DNA from: Chloroflexota bacterium
GTDB taxonomy: Bacteria; Chloroflexota; Limnocylindria; Limnocylindrales; CSP1-4
Length of the DNA: 64,000 nt
Direction: 5' to 3'
NCBI GenBank assembly: GCA_019637815.1
Contig: JAHBUZ010000001.1
Coordinates: forward strand, 87,865 to 151,864
Shown here: one piece after another, positions 7,469-16,596 of the stretch
Layout: the number at the start of each line of letters is the position of its first letter
How positions within the stretch are numbered: the stretch's first letter is position 1
Program-made: the position numbers and the translations under genes
Notes under the pieces: generated by a model
The model's database searches: none
Seen by the model: only the letters and a program-made list of their open reading frames with translations
Told to the model about the DNA's origin: nothing

Positions 7469-10039
7469 ATGACCGACACACTCCCCGCGCTTCGCGACGA
7501 CGCCCCGGACGCGGTCGCCGAGCGCCTGCTCACCACCCAGAGTCCGCAGCGACCCCAGGTCTCGGCCACCTTCGGCATCGAGATCGATGGCCGGACGCTC
7601 ACGGGTCGGGTCGGTCAGACCATCCTCGAGGTGTGTCGCGACAACGGCGTCGAGGTGCCCACGCTGTGCTACGAGCCCAAGCTGCCCGGCTTCGGCGCCT
7701 GTCGCATGTGCGTGGTCGAGGTGGAGGGCGAGGACGCGCCGCCCATCAGCTGCTCGCGCGCGGCGGAGCCGGACATGGTCGTGCGCACCCAGACCCCGCG
7801 CCTGCGCCAGGTCCGCAAGACGAACCTGGAGCTCATCTTCAGCGACCACAACGCGTACTGCCTGCCGCCCTGCCAGAACAAGTGCCCCAGCCACATCGAT
7901 ATCCCGGGCTTCCTGAAGGCGAACACGGAGGGCTCGTTCATCGAGTCCGCGCGTATCTTCAAGCGCACCATCCCCTTCCCGAGCGTGCTCGGCCGCGTGT
8001 GCCCCGCCCCCTGCGAGGAGCACTGCCGCCGGGACGAGGTGGAGGAGGCCATCGCCATCCGGGACAGCCACCGCTACGCCGGTGACCAGGTCCTGAAGGC
8101 CCAGGCGAACGGCATGAAGGCCCCCGTCCCGTTCGAGGTCCAACCGGCATCCGGCAAGCGCGTCGCGGTCATCGGCTCGGGCCCCTCGGGCATGTCCGCC
8201 GCCTACTACGCCGCGATCGCCGGTCACGAGGTCACCGTCTTCGAGCGGGACCCCGCGGCGGGCGGCATGCTCCGCTACGGCATCCCCCAGTACCGCCTGC
8301 CCAAGGTGGAGGTGCTGGAGGCCGAGTACCAGGGCGCGTGGGATCTCGGCGTCCAGCTCGTCACGAACGCCGAGCTGGGCCGCGACTTCACCATCAGCGA
8401 CCTCCAGAACCAGGGCTATGACGCGGTCGTCGTGGCCATCGGCTGCTACGACACGAACAAGCTGGGTATCCCCGGCGAGGACGCGGACGGCGTCCTGGAT
8501 GGCCTCGAGTACCTGCGCGTCGCCACGCTCGGGCTGCCCTATCCGGGCCACGAGGGGACGCGGGTCGTGGTCGTGGGCGGTGGCTTCACGTCCATGGACT
8601 GTGCCCGGACCTCGGTCCGCCAGGGGGCCAGCGAGGTCACCCTCGTGTATCGCCGCGACATGAAGGACATGCCCGCGGCGAACGAGGTCCACGAGATGAT
8701 CGAGGAGGGCGCCCGGGCCATCTTCCAGGCCGCGCCCACCCGCGTCGTGACCGACGAGCGAGGCAAGGTCACGGGCATGGAGTTCCAGCGCATGGCACTC
8801 GGCGCTCCGGACGCCTCCGGTCGGCGGCGGCCGGAGCCGGTGCCCGGCACCGAGTTCATCATCGAGTGCGACCGGGTGCTGCTGGCCATCGGCCAGGGGC
8901 CGGACCTCGGCTGGACGGCGCGCGGCGCGGACGGCGTCACGGCCAGCAAGCAGCGACGCCTCGCCGCGGATGCGGTGACCTTCGCGACCGGGCGGCCGGG
9001 TGTCTTCGGCACCGGCGACGTGCGGACCGGTGCCGCCACGGTGGTCCAGGCCGTCTCGGAGGGCCGGCGCGCGGCGTACGCGGTGGACGCCTACCTCCAG
9101 GGCATGGACCTCGACGCGATCCGGACCCGCCAGACGCTCGCCGAGCCACAGCCCGAGTTCCTCTCGATCGTGCCCTACACGAACGAGGTCAAGGAGCCCC
9201 GACTGCGGCTCAAGGCGATGCCCGCCGAGGTGCGCAACAAGAGCTACATCGAGTACGAGATCCCGTATACCCAGGCGGAGGCGATGGCCGAATCGGCCCG
9301 CTGTCTCCAGTGCACCTGCGAGGCCATCGGCTACTGCGACCTGCGGCGCCAGGGCATCGAGTACGGGACCACGCTCCGCACCCTCGAGCCCTCCCGCGCC
9401 GGCACCAGCTTCCGGAGCGTCTCGGAGAACCGCTTCACGGGCACCAACCACGACTATCTCCGGGACGACAGCCACGCGTTCATCCTCCGCGAGCCGTCGC
9501 GCTGCATCGACTGCGGTCGCTGCGCGAACGTGTGCAAGGAGGTCGTGGGCGCCGCCTGCTACGACTTCATGCGCACCGGCTTCGACACCCTGGTCACGAC
9601 CCCCCTGGACATGAGCCTCAACACGACCCCCTGCGTGTCGTGCGGCCGATGTGCGGAGACCTGTCCCACGGGCGCGCTCATGCCCAAGCCGCGTGTCCTC
9701 GAGAAGTACGAGGTGGACGAGAGCCGCTGCATCCTGTGCGGCATCTGCGTGGACGCGTGCCCCTACGACGCGCTCCGCTGCGGCCCGGACTTCGAGCTCG
9801 CCCACGAGAGCCGGCAGGAGCCCACCATCGACCTCATGGCCATCAGCGCCATGGATCGGGACACCGAGCTGAGCTATGTCCGCCGCGAGCGTGACTGGCT
9901 GAGCCGGGCCCAGGCGGACGGTCGGTCGATCCCCGCGGGTCGATTGCTGCCGATGCTGCCGGCGGGTGTCACCGCGCCCTCCAACGGCGGCACGCCAGCA
10001 GCGGGTGGTGGCCACAGCGGCCATCTCCACGCTCGCTGA
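7469..10039 (+). CDS. NuoG-like iron-sulfur protein carrying a GltD-type FAD/NAD(P)H module and a NuoI-like end
   Basis: 856 residues occupying the nuoG position. In order: a NuoG/FdhA-type [2Fe-2S] domain (Cys67, 78, 81, 95); a GltD/dihydropyrimidine-dehydrogenase-type cysteine domain (Cys131, 135, 139 and 178, 182, 186) with SHIDIPGF; an FAD-binding Rossmann fold (VIGSGPSGMSAAYYA, 235-249) and NAD(P)H fold (VVVVGGGFTSMDCART, 366-381; VYRRD); a Cys motif CLQCTC..GYCDLRRQGIEYG (612-633) like the NuoG His-Cys region; two ferredoxin motifs CIDCGRCANVC (679-689) and CVSCGRCAETCPTGAL (722-737); and a last motif CILCGICVDACP (754-765) followed by CGPDFELA, which resembles the second half of NuoI. 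The molybdopterin-like domain of NuoG is absent. It follows nuoF by 37 bases. Likely role: alternative pyridine-nucleotide oxidation site of complex I; the NADH versus NADPH preference cannot be read. Confidence 0.9.
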   Translation: MTDTLPALRDDAPDAVAERLLTTQSPQRPQVSATFGIEIDGRTLTGRVGQTILEVCRDNGVEVPTLCYEPKLPGFGACRMCVVEVEGEDAPPISCSRAAEPDMVVRTQTPRLRQVRKTNLELIFSDHNAYCLPPCQNKCPSHIDIPGFLKANTEGSFIESARIFKRTIPFPSVLGRVCPAPCEEHCRRDEVEEAIAIRDSHRYAGDQVLKAQANGMKAPVPFEVQPASGKRVAVIGSGPSGMSAAYYAAIAGHEVTVFERDPAAGGMLRYGIPQYRLPKVEVLEAEYQGAWDLGVQLVTNAELGRDFTISDLQNQGYDAVVVAIGCYDTNKLGIPGEDADGVLDGLEYLRVATLGLPYPGHEGTRVVVVGGGFTSMDCARTSVRQGASEVTLVYRRDMKDMPAANEVHEMIEEGARAIFQAAPTRVVTDERGKVTGMEFQRMALGAPDASGRRRPEPVPGTEFIIECDRVLLAIGQGPDLGWTARGADGVTASKQRRLAADAVTFATGRPGVFGTGDVRTGAATVVQAVSEGRRAAYAVDAYLQGMDLDAIRTRQTLAEPQPEFLSIVPYTNEVKEPRLRLKAMPAEVRNKSYIEYEIPYTQAEAMAESARCLQCTCEAIGYCDLRRQGIEYGTTLRTLEPSRAGTSFRSVSENRFTGTNHDYLRDDSHAFILREPSRCIDCGRCANVCKEVVGAACYDFMRTGFDTLVTTPLDMSLNTTPCVSCGRCAETCPTGALMPKPRVLEKYEVDESRCILCGICVDACPYDALRCGPDFELAHESRQEPTIDLMAISAMDRDTELSYVRRERDWLSRAQADGRSIPAGRLLPMLPAGVTAPSNGGTPAAGGGHSGHLHAR

Positions 10040-10054
10040 GGCTGCATCGGGCGC

Positions 10055-10690
10055 ATGGAGCTGCCGCAGACGGTCCCGTTCCTCGACTGGCGATGGGATG
10101 ACCTCATCTTCCTGGTGCTCGCGGGCACGATGCTCGGCAGCGCCCTGCTCGTGGTCGTGGGCCGGGACATCATCCGCTCGGGCCTGTTCATGGTGCTCGC
10201 CTTCGGCGCCCTCGCGGGTCTGTACGCGCTGATGGGCGCGACCCTCGTGGCCGCCGCCCAGGTGCTCGTCTACCTGGGCGCCATCAGCGTGCTCATCCTG
10301 TTCGCCATCATGCTCACCCAGTCGAAGGCCGGCCCGGTCCGTCTCGTGTTCCACAGCCAGGCATGGGCGGCCGCGATCGCGGCCATCGTGATCGGCGGGC
10401 TGCTCATCGCGAGCGTGCTCCTGACGAGCTGGCCACTCGCGGCGGCGGAGCCCATCGTGCAGACCGCGCGGGACGTCGCGGCACTCATGTTCGGTGACTA
10501 CGTGCTCGCCTTCGAGGTCATCAGCGTGCTGCTGCTCGCGGCGGTGGTGGGCGGCATCTTCCTCGCCCGTCGCGACGACATCCCGGATCCCTCCGACCCG
10601 GCCACGCGCATCGAGGACGGATCGGCATCGCGCGTCACGGGCACGCCTGGCGTCCTCGGCGGTCCTGCGCGGCCGGCGGAGAAGCCATGA
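10055..10690 (+). CDS. nuoJ: NADH-quinone oxidoreductase subunit J
   Basis: Membrane subunit of complex I with about five predicted helices in 211 residues. The family hallmark is helix 3, here [18 protein letters not shown], containing the pi-bulge Tyr-x-Gly-Ala region of NuoJ, preceded by [20 protein letters not shown]. The C-terminal 30 residues are a soluble, Arg/Pro-rich tail. The start at ATG 10055 follows the preceding gene by 15 bases and the stop overlaps nuoK (ATGA), as in the rest of the operon. Confidence 0.95.
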   Translation: MELPQTVPFLDWRWDDLIFLVLAGTMLGSALLVVVGRDIIRSGLFMVLAFGALAGLYALMGATLVAAAQVLVYLGAISVLILFAIMLTQSKAGPVRLVFHSQAWAAAIAAIVIGGLLIASVLLTSWPLAAAEPIVQTARDVAALMFGDYVLAFEVISVLLLAAVVGGIFLARRDDIPDPSDPATRIEDGSASRVTGTPGVLGGPARPAEKP

Positions 10691-10998
10691 GCCAGAGCCT
10701 CGACGCGTACCTGCTGCTGGCCTGTGGCCTGTTCGCCATCGGCACGTTCGGCTTCCTCGCCCGTCGCAACGCGATCGCCATGCTCATGAGCGTGGAGATC
10801 ATGCTCAACGCGGTGAATCTCGCGATCGTGGCGTTCGGCATGTTCATCCCCGCCCTGGCCGGCGCCGGCCAGGTCATCGCGCTGTTCGTGATGGCCGTCG
10901 CGGCCGCGGAGGCGACCGTGGGTCTGGCCATCGTCATCGCCATCTACCGCAACCGGAGGACGCCGCTCGTCGACGAGTACGCGTCGATGCGCGAATGA
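10687..10998 (+). CDS. nuoK: NADH-quinone oxidoreductase subunit K
   Basis: Three-helix subunit in the proton channel region next to NuoJ and NuoN. The 103-residue protein has the expected [17 protein letters not shown] with the conserved glutamate in helix 2 and [19 protein letters not shown] with the second glutamate in helix 3. The C-terminal coding part, from about base 10952, is repeated immediately downstream of the stop (see the repeat entry), so the present stop lies inside the first repeat copy. Length is normal for NuoK. Confidence 0.96.
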   Translation: MSQSLDAYLLLACGLFAIGTFGFLARRNAIAMLMSVEIMLNAVNLAIVAFGMFIPALAGAGQVIALFVMAVAAAEATVGLAIVIAIYRNRRTPLVDEYASMRE

Positions 10999-11069
10999 GG
11001 CACAGGACGCTGACGGGACCGGAGGACGCCGCTCGTCGACGAGTACGCGTCGATGCGCGGATGAGGCAC
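10952..11069 (+). repeat. 52-base direct repeat, partial duplication of the nuoK 3' end
   Basis: The 52 bases 10952-11003, which encode the last residues and stop of nuoK, recur at 11018-11069 with one mismatch (GCGAATGA against GCGGATGA, which removes the TGA frame match). The period is 66 bases, a multiple of three, so this looks like a recent tandem duplication that left a non-coding second copy between nuoK and nuoL. Confidence 0.9.
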
Positions 11070-11093
11070 CTCATGAACGGCAGGGTGCGCTAG

Positions 11094-13109
11094 ATGGGTG
11101 GCATGTCCTTCGCGGCGGATCCGCACGCCGGTATCGCTGCCGTGACCCAGGCCGGCTCCACCGAGCAGCTGCTGCTGACGCTGCTGCTGGTGCTGCCCAT
11201 CGTCGGGTTCACGCTCACCGTCGTCCTCGGTCGACGCCTCTCGCGACCCTGGATCATCGCGGTGCCCACCATCATCGTCGTCTGGGCCATCGCGACCTAC
11301 CTGTCGGTCCAGGCGCTCATCGGGGATGCGTTCCACGGCGGCGCCATCCAGACCACGATCTACGAGTGGATCCCGGCGGGTGCCTTCAGCGTCTCGTTCG
11401 ACCTGTTCTTCGACAACCTGACGGCGGTGATGCTCCTGGTCGTCACGACCATCGGCATGCTCGTGCACGTGTACTCCATCGGGTACATGGCCCACGACCC
11501 CGGCAAGTGGCGCTTCTTCGCGTACCTCAACCTGTTCATGTTCAGCATGCTGCTGCTGGTGCTGGCCGCGAACTTCCTGCTCGTGTTCGCCGCCTGGGAG
11601 CTGGTGGGCCTGTCGAGCTACCTGCTCATCGGCTTCTGGTACCACAAGCGGAGCGCGGCGCTCGCCAACAAGAAGGCATTCCTGGTCAACCGCGTCGGCG
11701 ACATCGGCTTCGCGCTCGGCATCATGGCCATCTGGACCACCATCGGCACGCTCGACTTCGTGCAGGTGTTCGACCTCCTGCCGGCGCAGCTCGCGGGCGG
11801 CCACATCGAGCAATGGATGATGGTCGGCATCTGCCTGCTGCTGTTCTGCGGCGCGATGGGCAAGAGCGCCCAGTTCCCGCTCCACGTCTGGCTGCCGGAC
11901 GCCATGGAGGGCCCGACCCCCGTCAGCGCCCTGATCCACGCGGCCACCATGGTGAACGCCGGTGTCTACCTCGTGGCACGCAGCAGCCCGCTGTTCGCCA
12001 CCGCACCGGAGGCGCTCATCCTGGTCGCGGCGGTGGGCATCTTCACGGCCATCTTCGCGGCGTCCATCGCGTTCACCCAGAAGGACATCAAGCGCGTCCT
12101 CGCCTACTCCACGCTGTCCCAGCTGGGCTACATGTTCGCCGCGCTGGGCGTGGGGGCCTGGACGGCCGCCATCTTCCACCTCGCCACCCACGGCATCTTC
12201 AAGGGCCTCCTGTTCCTGGGCTCGGGCTCCGTGATCCACGGCGTCCACGAGGAGCAGGACATGGACAAGATGGGCGCGCTGCGGCGGAAGATGCCCATCA
12301 CGCACTGGACGATGCTCATCGGGTCGCTCGCCATCGCGGGTATCCCGCCGCTCGCCGGCTTCTTCTCCAAGGACGAGGTGCTGGGCGAGGCGTTCAAGCT
12401 CGGCTTCCAATGGGTCTGGCTCATCGGCGTGGTCGTCGCGCTCATGACCGCCTTCTACATGTTCCGGCTCATGGGCAAGACGTTCTATGGCGAGAGCCAC
12501 GTCGACCCACACGTGGAGCCGCATGTCCACGAGTCCCCACCGACCATGACCGTGCCGCTCATCATCCTCGCGGTGCTGTCCGTGGTGGCCGGCGCGTACC
12601 TGGGCCTGCCGCTCGGTGACTCCACGATCCATCACTGGCTGGCACCGGTGTTCCACCCGGCGCTGGAGACGATGGGCGTCCACGCGGAGCCCTATCAGCT
12701 GTTCGGCATCGATGGCGCGCTCATCCTCGTGAGCGTCGCCGTGGCCACCATCGGCATGGTCGCCGCGTGGCGCATGTTCGGCTTCTTCCGCATCCATGAC
12801 CGGCTGGACACGGTACGCGCGCTGACGGCGCGGGTGCCCACGCTCTACCAGGGCTCGTTCCACAAGTGGTACTTCGACGAGCTCAACGACCTGCTGTTCG
12901 TGCGCATCGGCGGACGGGTCGCGGACGCGTTCGCGTGGTTCGACGTGCACATCATCGACGGTGCTGTGAACGGCGTCGCGACGCTCACCCGCCGGGCCGG
13001 TGACGAGGTCCGCCAGTCCCAGACCGGACGCGTCCAGAACTACGCCCTGGGCATCGCCGGGGGCCTCATCCTCATCGCCGTGATCCTGCTCCTGGTGGGC
13101 ACCCGATGA
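11094..13109 (+). CDS. nuoL: NADH-quinone oxidoreductase subunit L
   Basis: Distal antiporter-like proton-pumping subunit, 671 residues. Family features are visible: LFAAWELVGLSSYLLIGFWY, GAMGKSAQFPLHVWLPDAME with the conserved Lys and Asp, ALIHAATMVNAGVYLV, and KRVLAYSTLSQLGYM. A His-rich soluble stretch (VDPHVEPHVHESPPT) lies near residue 480, and the last 120 residues contain the lateral helix region ending in a final membrane anchor. ATG 11094 was chosen; a second in-frame ATG at 11103 is equally possible and neither has a strong ribosome binding site, perhaps because the repeat displaced it. The end overlaps nuoM by four bases. Confidence 0.95.
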   Translation: MGGMSFAADPHAGIAAVTQAGSTEQLLLTLLLVLPIVGFTLTVVLGRRLSRPWIIAVPTIIVVWAIATYLSVQALIGDAFHGGAIQTTIYEWIPAGAFSVSFDLFFDNLTAVMLLVVTTIGMLVHVYSIGYMAHDPGKWRFFAYLNLFMFSMLLLVLAANFLLVFAAWELVGLSSYLLIGFWYHKRSAALANKKAFLVNRVGDIGFALGIMAIWTTIGTLDFVQVFDLLPAQLAGGHIEQWMMVGICLLLFCGAMGKSAQFPLHVWLPDAMEGPTPVSALIHAATMVNAGVYLVARSSPLFATAPEALILVAAVGIFTAIFAASIAFTQKDIKRVLAYSTLSQLGYMFAALGVGAWTAAIFHLATHGIFKGLLFLGSGSVIHGVHEEQDMDKMGALRRKMPITHWTMLIGSLAIAGIPPLAGFFSKDEVLGEAFKLGFQWVWLIGVVVALMTAFYMFRLMGKTFYGESHVDPHVEPHVHESPPTMTVPLIILAVLSVVAGAYLGLPLGDSTIHHWLAPVFHPALETMGVHAEPYQLFGIDGALILVSVAVATIGMVAAWRMFGFFRIHDRLDTVRALTARVPTLYQGSFHKWYFDELNDLLFVRIGGRVADAFAWFDVHIIDGAVNGVATLTRRAGDEVRQSQTGRVQNYALGIAGGLILIAVILLLVGTR

Positions 13110-14674
13110 TCGACGTCTCCGGTCTGCCGATCCTCTCGCTCATCATCTTCGCGCCGCTCGTCGGGGCGATCGCGCTCGCCTTCGTGCCCGGCGACAACGT
13201 CCGCCTGGTCAAGCAGGTGGCGCTCGCCACGACGCTCGTGACGCTCGTCCTGTCGCTGCTCGCCGCGGTCGGCTTCGGCGCGGCCGCGGAGTACGTGCTG
13301 CCCGGCTCGGAGGGGTCGTCCGGCTTCCGGTACGTGGAGACCGTCCCCTGGATCCCGTTCTTCGGGATCCTCTACCGGGTGGGCATGGACGGCATCAGCC
13401 TGCTGCTGGTGGTGCTCACCACGACCCTCACGACCATCAGCGTGGTCTACAGCTTCGGCCCCATCAAGACACGCGTGAAGGAGTACATGATCTCCTTCCT
13501 CGTGCTGGAGCTGGGCATGATCGGCGTGTTCCTCGCGCTCGACCTGTTCCTGTTCTACATCTTCTGGGAGATCGTCCTGGTGCCGATGTACCTCATCATC
13601 GGCATCTGGGGTGGCGCGAACCGGATCTACGCGACCATCAAGTTCGTGCTCTACACCCTGGTCGGGTCGCTGCTCATGCTGGTCGCGATCCTGGCCACGG
13701 CGTTCACCTTCCAGGCTGCCAACGGCGGCGACTGGACGGGTGCCTTCGACCTGCTGACGCTGCGGGCCGCCGGCGGCTTCGACCCCACGCTCCAGCTGTT
13801 CTGCTTCATCGCATTCTTCCTCGCGTTCGCCATCAAGGTCCCCATGTGGCCGTTCCATACCTGGCTGCCGGATGCGCACGTGGAAGCGCCCACGGCTGGC
13901 TCGGTGATCCTCGCGGGCGTCCTCCTGAAGCTCGGCGGGTATGGCTTCATCCGGTTCGCGCTGCCGCTGTATCCCCAGGCGGCGCATGACCTGGCGGGCA
14001 TCATCGTGGTGCTGAGCCTCATCGCGATCATCTACGGCGCGATCGTGGCCATCGTCCAGCCGGACCTCAAGAAGCTCATCGCGTACAGCTCCGTGAGCCA
14101 CATGGGTTTCGTGACCCTGGGCATCTTCGTGTTCCAGGAGCAGGCGCTCCAGGGCGCGGTGCTCCAGATGATCAACCACGGCATCATCACGGGCGCCCTG
14201 TTCCTGTGCGTGGGTGTCATCTACGAACGCACCCACGACCGGACGCTCGCCAGGATGGGCGGTCTGTCCAAGCCGACACCGGTCTTCGCGGGTGTGTTCG
14301 GGTTCTTCGTGTTCGCGAGCCTCGGCCTACCCGGCCTCGCCGGCTTCGTGGGTGAGTTCCTGGTGTTCGTGGGCACCTTCGCCGTGTCACCCGTGGCCGC
14401 CGCCATCGCTGCCTTCGTGATGGTGTTCGCGGGCGTCTACCTGCTCTGGATGTTCCAGCGCATCGCCTTCGGCCCGGTCAGCGACTTCCTCAAGGGCCTT
14501 GGCCACCATCTGACCGACATGGATCGCACCGAGGTGCTCACCCTGGCGCCGCTGTTCGCACTGACCATCATCTTTGGCCTGTACCCCGCGGCCATCCTCG
14601 ACCTCATCCAGCAGCCGGTGACCGACCTGCTCGTGGCCCTCGGCAGCGCTCCCGCGACGGGGCTCGTGCCATGA
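13106..14674 (+). CDS. nuoM: NADH-quinone oxidoreductase subunit M
   Basis: Second antiporter-like subunit, 522 residues with about 14 helices. Recognised by YRVGMDGISLLLVVLTT, IFWEIVLVPMYLIIGIWGG with its conserved glutamate, AFAIKVPMWPFHTWLPDAH with the key lysine, AGVLLKLGGYGFIRF, and LKKLIAYSSVSHMGFV. Starts and stops overlap nuoL and nuoN by four bases. No unusual domain is seen. Confidence 0.96.
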   Translation: MIDVSGLPILSLIIFAPLVGAIALAFVPGDNVRLVKQVALATTLVTLVLSLLAAVGFGAAAEYVLPGSEGSSGFRYVETVPWIPFFGILYRVGMDGISLLLVVLTTTLTTISVVYSFGPIKTRVKEYMISFLVLELGMIGVFLALDLFLFYIFWEIVLVPMYLIIGIWGGANRIYATIKFVLYTLVGSLLMLVAILATAFTFQAANGGDWTGAFDLLTLRAAGGFDPTLQLFCFIAFFLAFAIKVPMWPFHTWLPDAHVEAPTAGSVILAGVLLKLGGYGFIRFALPLYPQAAHDLAGIIVVLSLIAIIYGAIVAIVQPDLKKLIAYSSVSHMGFVTLGIFVFQEQALQGAVLQMINHGIITGALFLCVGVIYERTHDRTLARMGGLSKPTPVFAGVFGFFVFASLGLPGLAGFVGEFLVFVGTFAVSPVAAAIAAFVMVFAGVYLLWMFQRIAFGPVSDFLKGLGHHLTDMDRTEVLTLAPLFALTIIFGLYPAAILDLIQQPVTDLLVALGSAPATGLVP

Positions 14675-16194
14675 CCATCCAGGAGTGGCTCGCGGTCGCG
14701 CCGTTCATGCTCGTGATGGCGCTGGGCATGCTGGTCATCATCGTCGACCTGATCTGGCCGGACCGCCCGTCCCGGGTCACCGGCACGGCCCTCGTCGGCC
14801 TGCTGGTGGCGGGTGCGGTGACCGTCATCGCAGGACCCATCCCGGGTATCGAGGGGCAGCTGCCGGCCACGGGTCAGAGCGTGCTGGACGGCGTCTATGT
14901 CCGTGACCAGCTGACGACGTTCCTGGACCTGCTGTTCATCGTCATCACCATCCTGACCGTCCTGTTCGCGCCGGACTACCTGGCGCCGCGTGGCCTGCCC
15001 GTGGGCGAGTTCACGGCCACGCTCCTGTTCGCCATCAGCGGCGCGATGCTCCTCGCCGGTGGCCACGATCTGCTGCTGCTGTTCATCGGCCTGGAGCTGC
15101 TCGTGCTGCCGGGCTATCTGCTGGCGGGCTTCGCCAAGCGCGACGGCCTGTCCACCGAGGGCGCCATCAAGTACTTCCTGTTGGGCTCGTTCTCGAGCGC
15201 GATCCTCCTGTTCGGGCTCGCCTTCGTGTTCGGCTTCACGGGGAGCACCCGCATCGACGGCATCGCCGAGCAGCTCCAGGCGGTCGTCGCGGGGAGCGCC
15301 ACGTGGCCGGTGGGCCTGCTCATGGGGCTCGCGCTGATCATCACGGGTGGGGCCTTCAAGATCGCCGCTGTCCCCTTCCACTACTGGACCCCGGACGCGT
15401 ACCAGGGCTCACCGACGCCCGTGACGGGCTATCTCTCGGTGGCGCCCAAGATCGCCGCCTTCGCGCTCCTCATCCGGCTCCTCGTGGAAGCGCTCGGGCC
15501 GATGCGTGCCGAGTGGGGTGTCCTCATCGGCGTGCTCGCCGCGGTCACCATGACCGTGGGCAACCTGTCCGCGCTGGGGCAGGACAACATCAAGCGGATG
15601 CTGGGCTACAGCTCCATCGCGCACACCGGCTACATCATGGTCGGCCTCGCCGTGTTCGCCGTGGCGAGCGACCCCTCCGTGCAGGCCGCGGGCATCCAGG
15701 GCGTGCTGTTCTACTCCGTGGCCTATGCCTTCATGAACCTCGGCGCGTTCGCGTGCGTCTCCGCGCTCCAGCGACGGCCGGGGGTGACCAGCCAGATCGA
15801 CACGTTCGCGGGACTCGGACGGCGCGCGCCGCTGCTGGGCGTCGTGATGACGCTGTTCCTGCTGTCGCTCGTGGGCATCCCGCCCACGGCCGGCTTCTTC
15901 GGCAAGGCGGTCATCGTGATCTCCGCCATCGAGGGCGGTGGCTGGCTCATGATCCTCGCGGTCCTCATGATGCTGAACGCCGCGGCGGCCGCGTTCTACT
16001 ACCTGCGGGTGGTGGTCGTCATGTACATGCGCGAGGCGCCGGAGGGGGCGCGCAGCGTCACCGTGGGGACGCTCACCCAGGTGGGCCTGGTCATCGCCGC
16101 GATCGGCACCATCGCCATCGGCCTGCTGCCCGCCGTCACGAGCGCGACGCTCGACTGGACGATGGAGGCCGCGCGGAGCCTGTTCGGCGCCTGA
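14671..16194 (+). CDS. nuoN: NADH-quinone oxidoreductase subunit N
   Basis: Third antiporter-like subunit and last gene of the operon, 507 residues. Typical NuoN segments: LFIGLELLVLPGYLLAGF, GAIKYFLLGSFSSAILLFG, KIAAVPFHYWTPDAYQGSPT, and NIKRMLGYSSIAHTGYIMVG. The gene is complete. The operon therefore encodes every membrane-arm subunit (A, H, J, K, L, M, N), so proton pumping by this complex should be retained despite the unusual input module. Confidence 0.96.
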   Translation: MTIQEWLAVAPFMLVMALGMLVIIVDLIWPDRPSRVTGTALVGLLVAGAVTVIAGPIPGIEGQLPATGQSVLDGVYVRDQLTTFLDLLFIVITILTVLFAPDYLAPRGLPVGEFTATLLFAISGAMLLAGGHDLLLLFIGLELLVLPGYLLAGFAKRDGLSTEGAIKYFLLGSFSSAILLFGLAFVFGFTGSTRIDGIAEQLQAVVAGSATWPVGLLMGLALIITGGAFKIAAVPFHYWTPDAYQGSPTPVTGYLSVAPKIAAFALLIRLLVEALGPMRAEWGVLIGVLAAVTMTVGNLSALGQDNIKRMLGYSSIAHTGYIMVGLAVFAVASDPSVQAAGIQGVLFYSVAYAFMNLGAFACVSALQRRPGVTSQIDTFAGLGRRAPLLGVVMTLFLLSLVGIPPTAGFFGKAVIVISAIEGGGWLMILAVLMMLNAAAAAFYYLRVVVVMYMREAPEGARSVTVGTLTQVGLVIAAIGTIAIGLLPAVTSATLDWTMEAARSLFGA

Positions 16195-16596
16195 GCCTCG
16201 CCGTCGCGCCGTCGCGGCGTCCGTGTGACGGATGCGCTGGCCCACGAGCATCCATGGCGCGTGCGCCTCGCGGTCGCGCCGTCGCGGCGACCGCCACCCG
16301 GTTCCTGGGTCCTCGGACGAAGGATCCGACAGCGCGGCACTCGTCCCTCGCCATCCCACACGGATCCCGGGCAGAACGCCGACGCACCTCGTCACACCCG
16401 CCCGGTCCCCAGCGGTGCTGCCCACATCCCGGGCGGATCGGCCACGGACCGGCGGCCACCCGGCCGATGCCTCGTCCTGTCGCCCGGATCCCGGGAGGGC
16501 CTCGCGGCCAGCGTCCGCAGCCCCGGATGACCCGGGCCGATCGGCCCTTGGCCGAGCACGGCGGGATGCGCCATGATCCTGCCCAGGAGGTATCAC
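16195..16596 (+). repeat. 402-base non-coding stretch with two 28-base GC-rich repeats after nuoN
   Basis: No convincing gene lies here. Directly after the nuoN stop a 28-base sequence (16195-16222) recurs at 16265-16292 with two differences; both contain CGCCGTCGCGGCG, which can fold into a five-pair stem, and the second copy is bounded by GGTCGC and GCGACC. They may terminate the operon transcript, though no T-run follows. The rest is GC-rich with several ATCCCGGG words (around 16366, 16425 and 16485). The final bases hold the ribosome binding site AGGAGGT of the next gene. Confidence 0.6.

Noticed and set aside
7313..10354. 1013-residue open frame on the minus strand opposite the nuoF-G-J region
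   Set aside because: Its composition (long His/Asp/Glu/Arg runs) is the antisense shadow of GC-rich codons; the plus strand has clear complex I motifs throughout.
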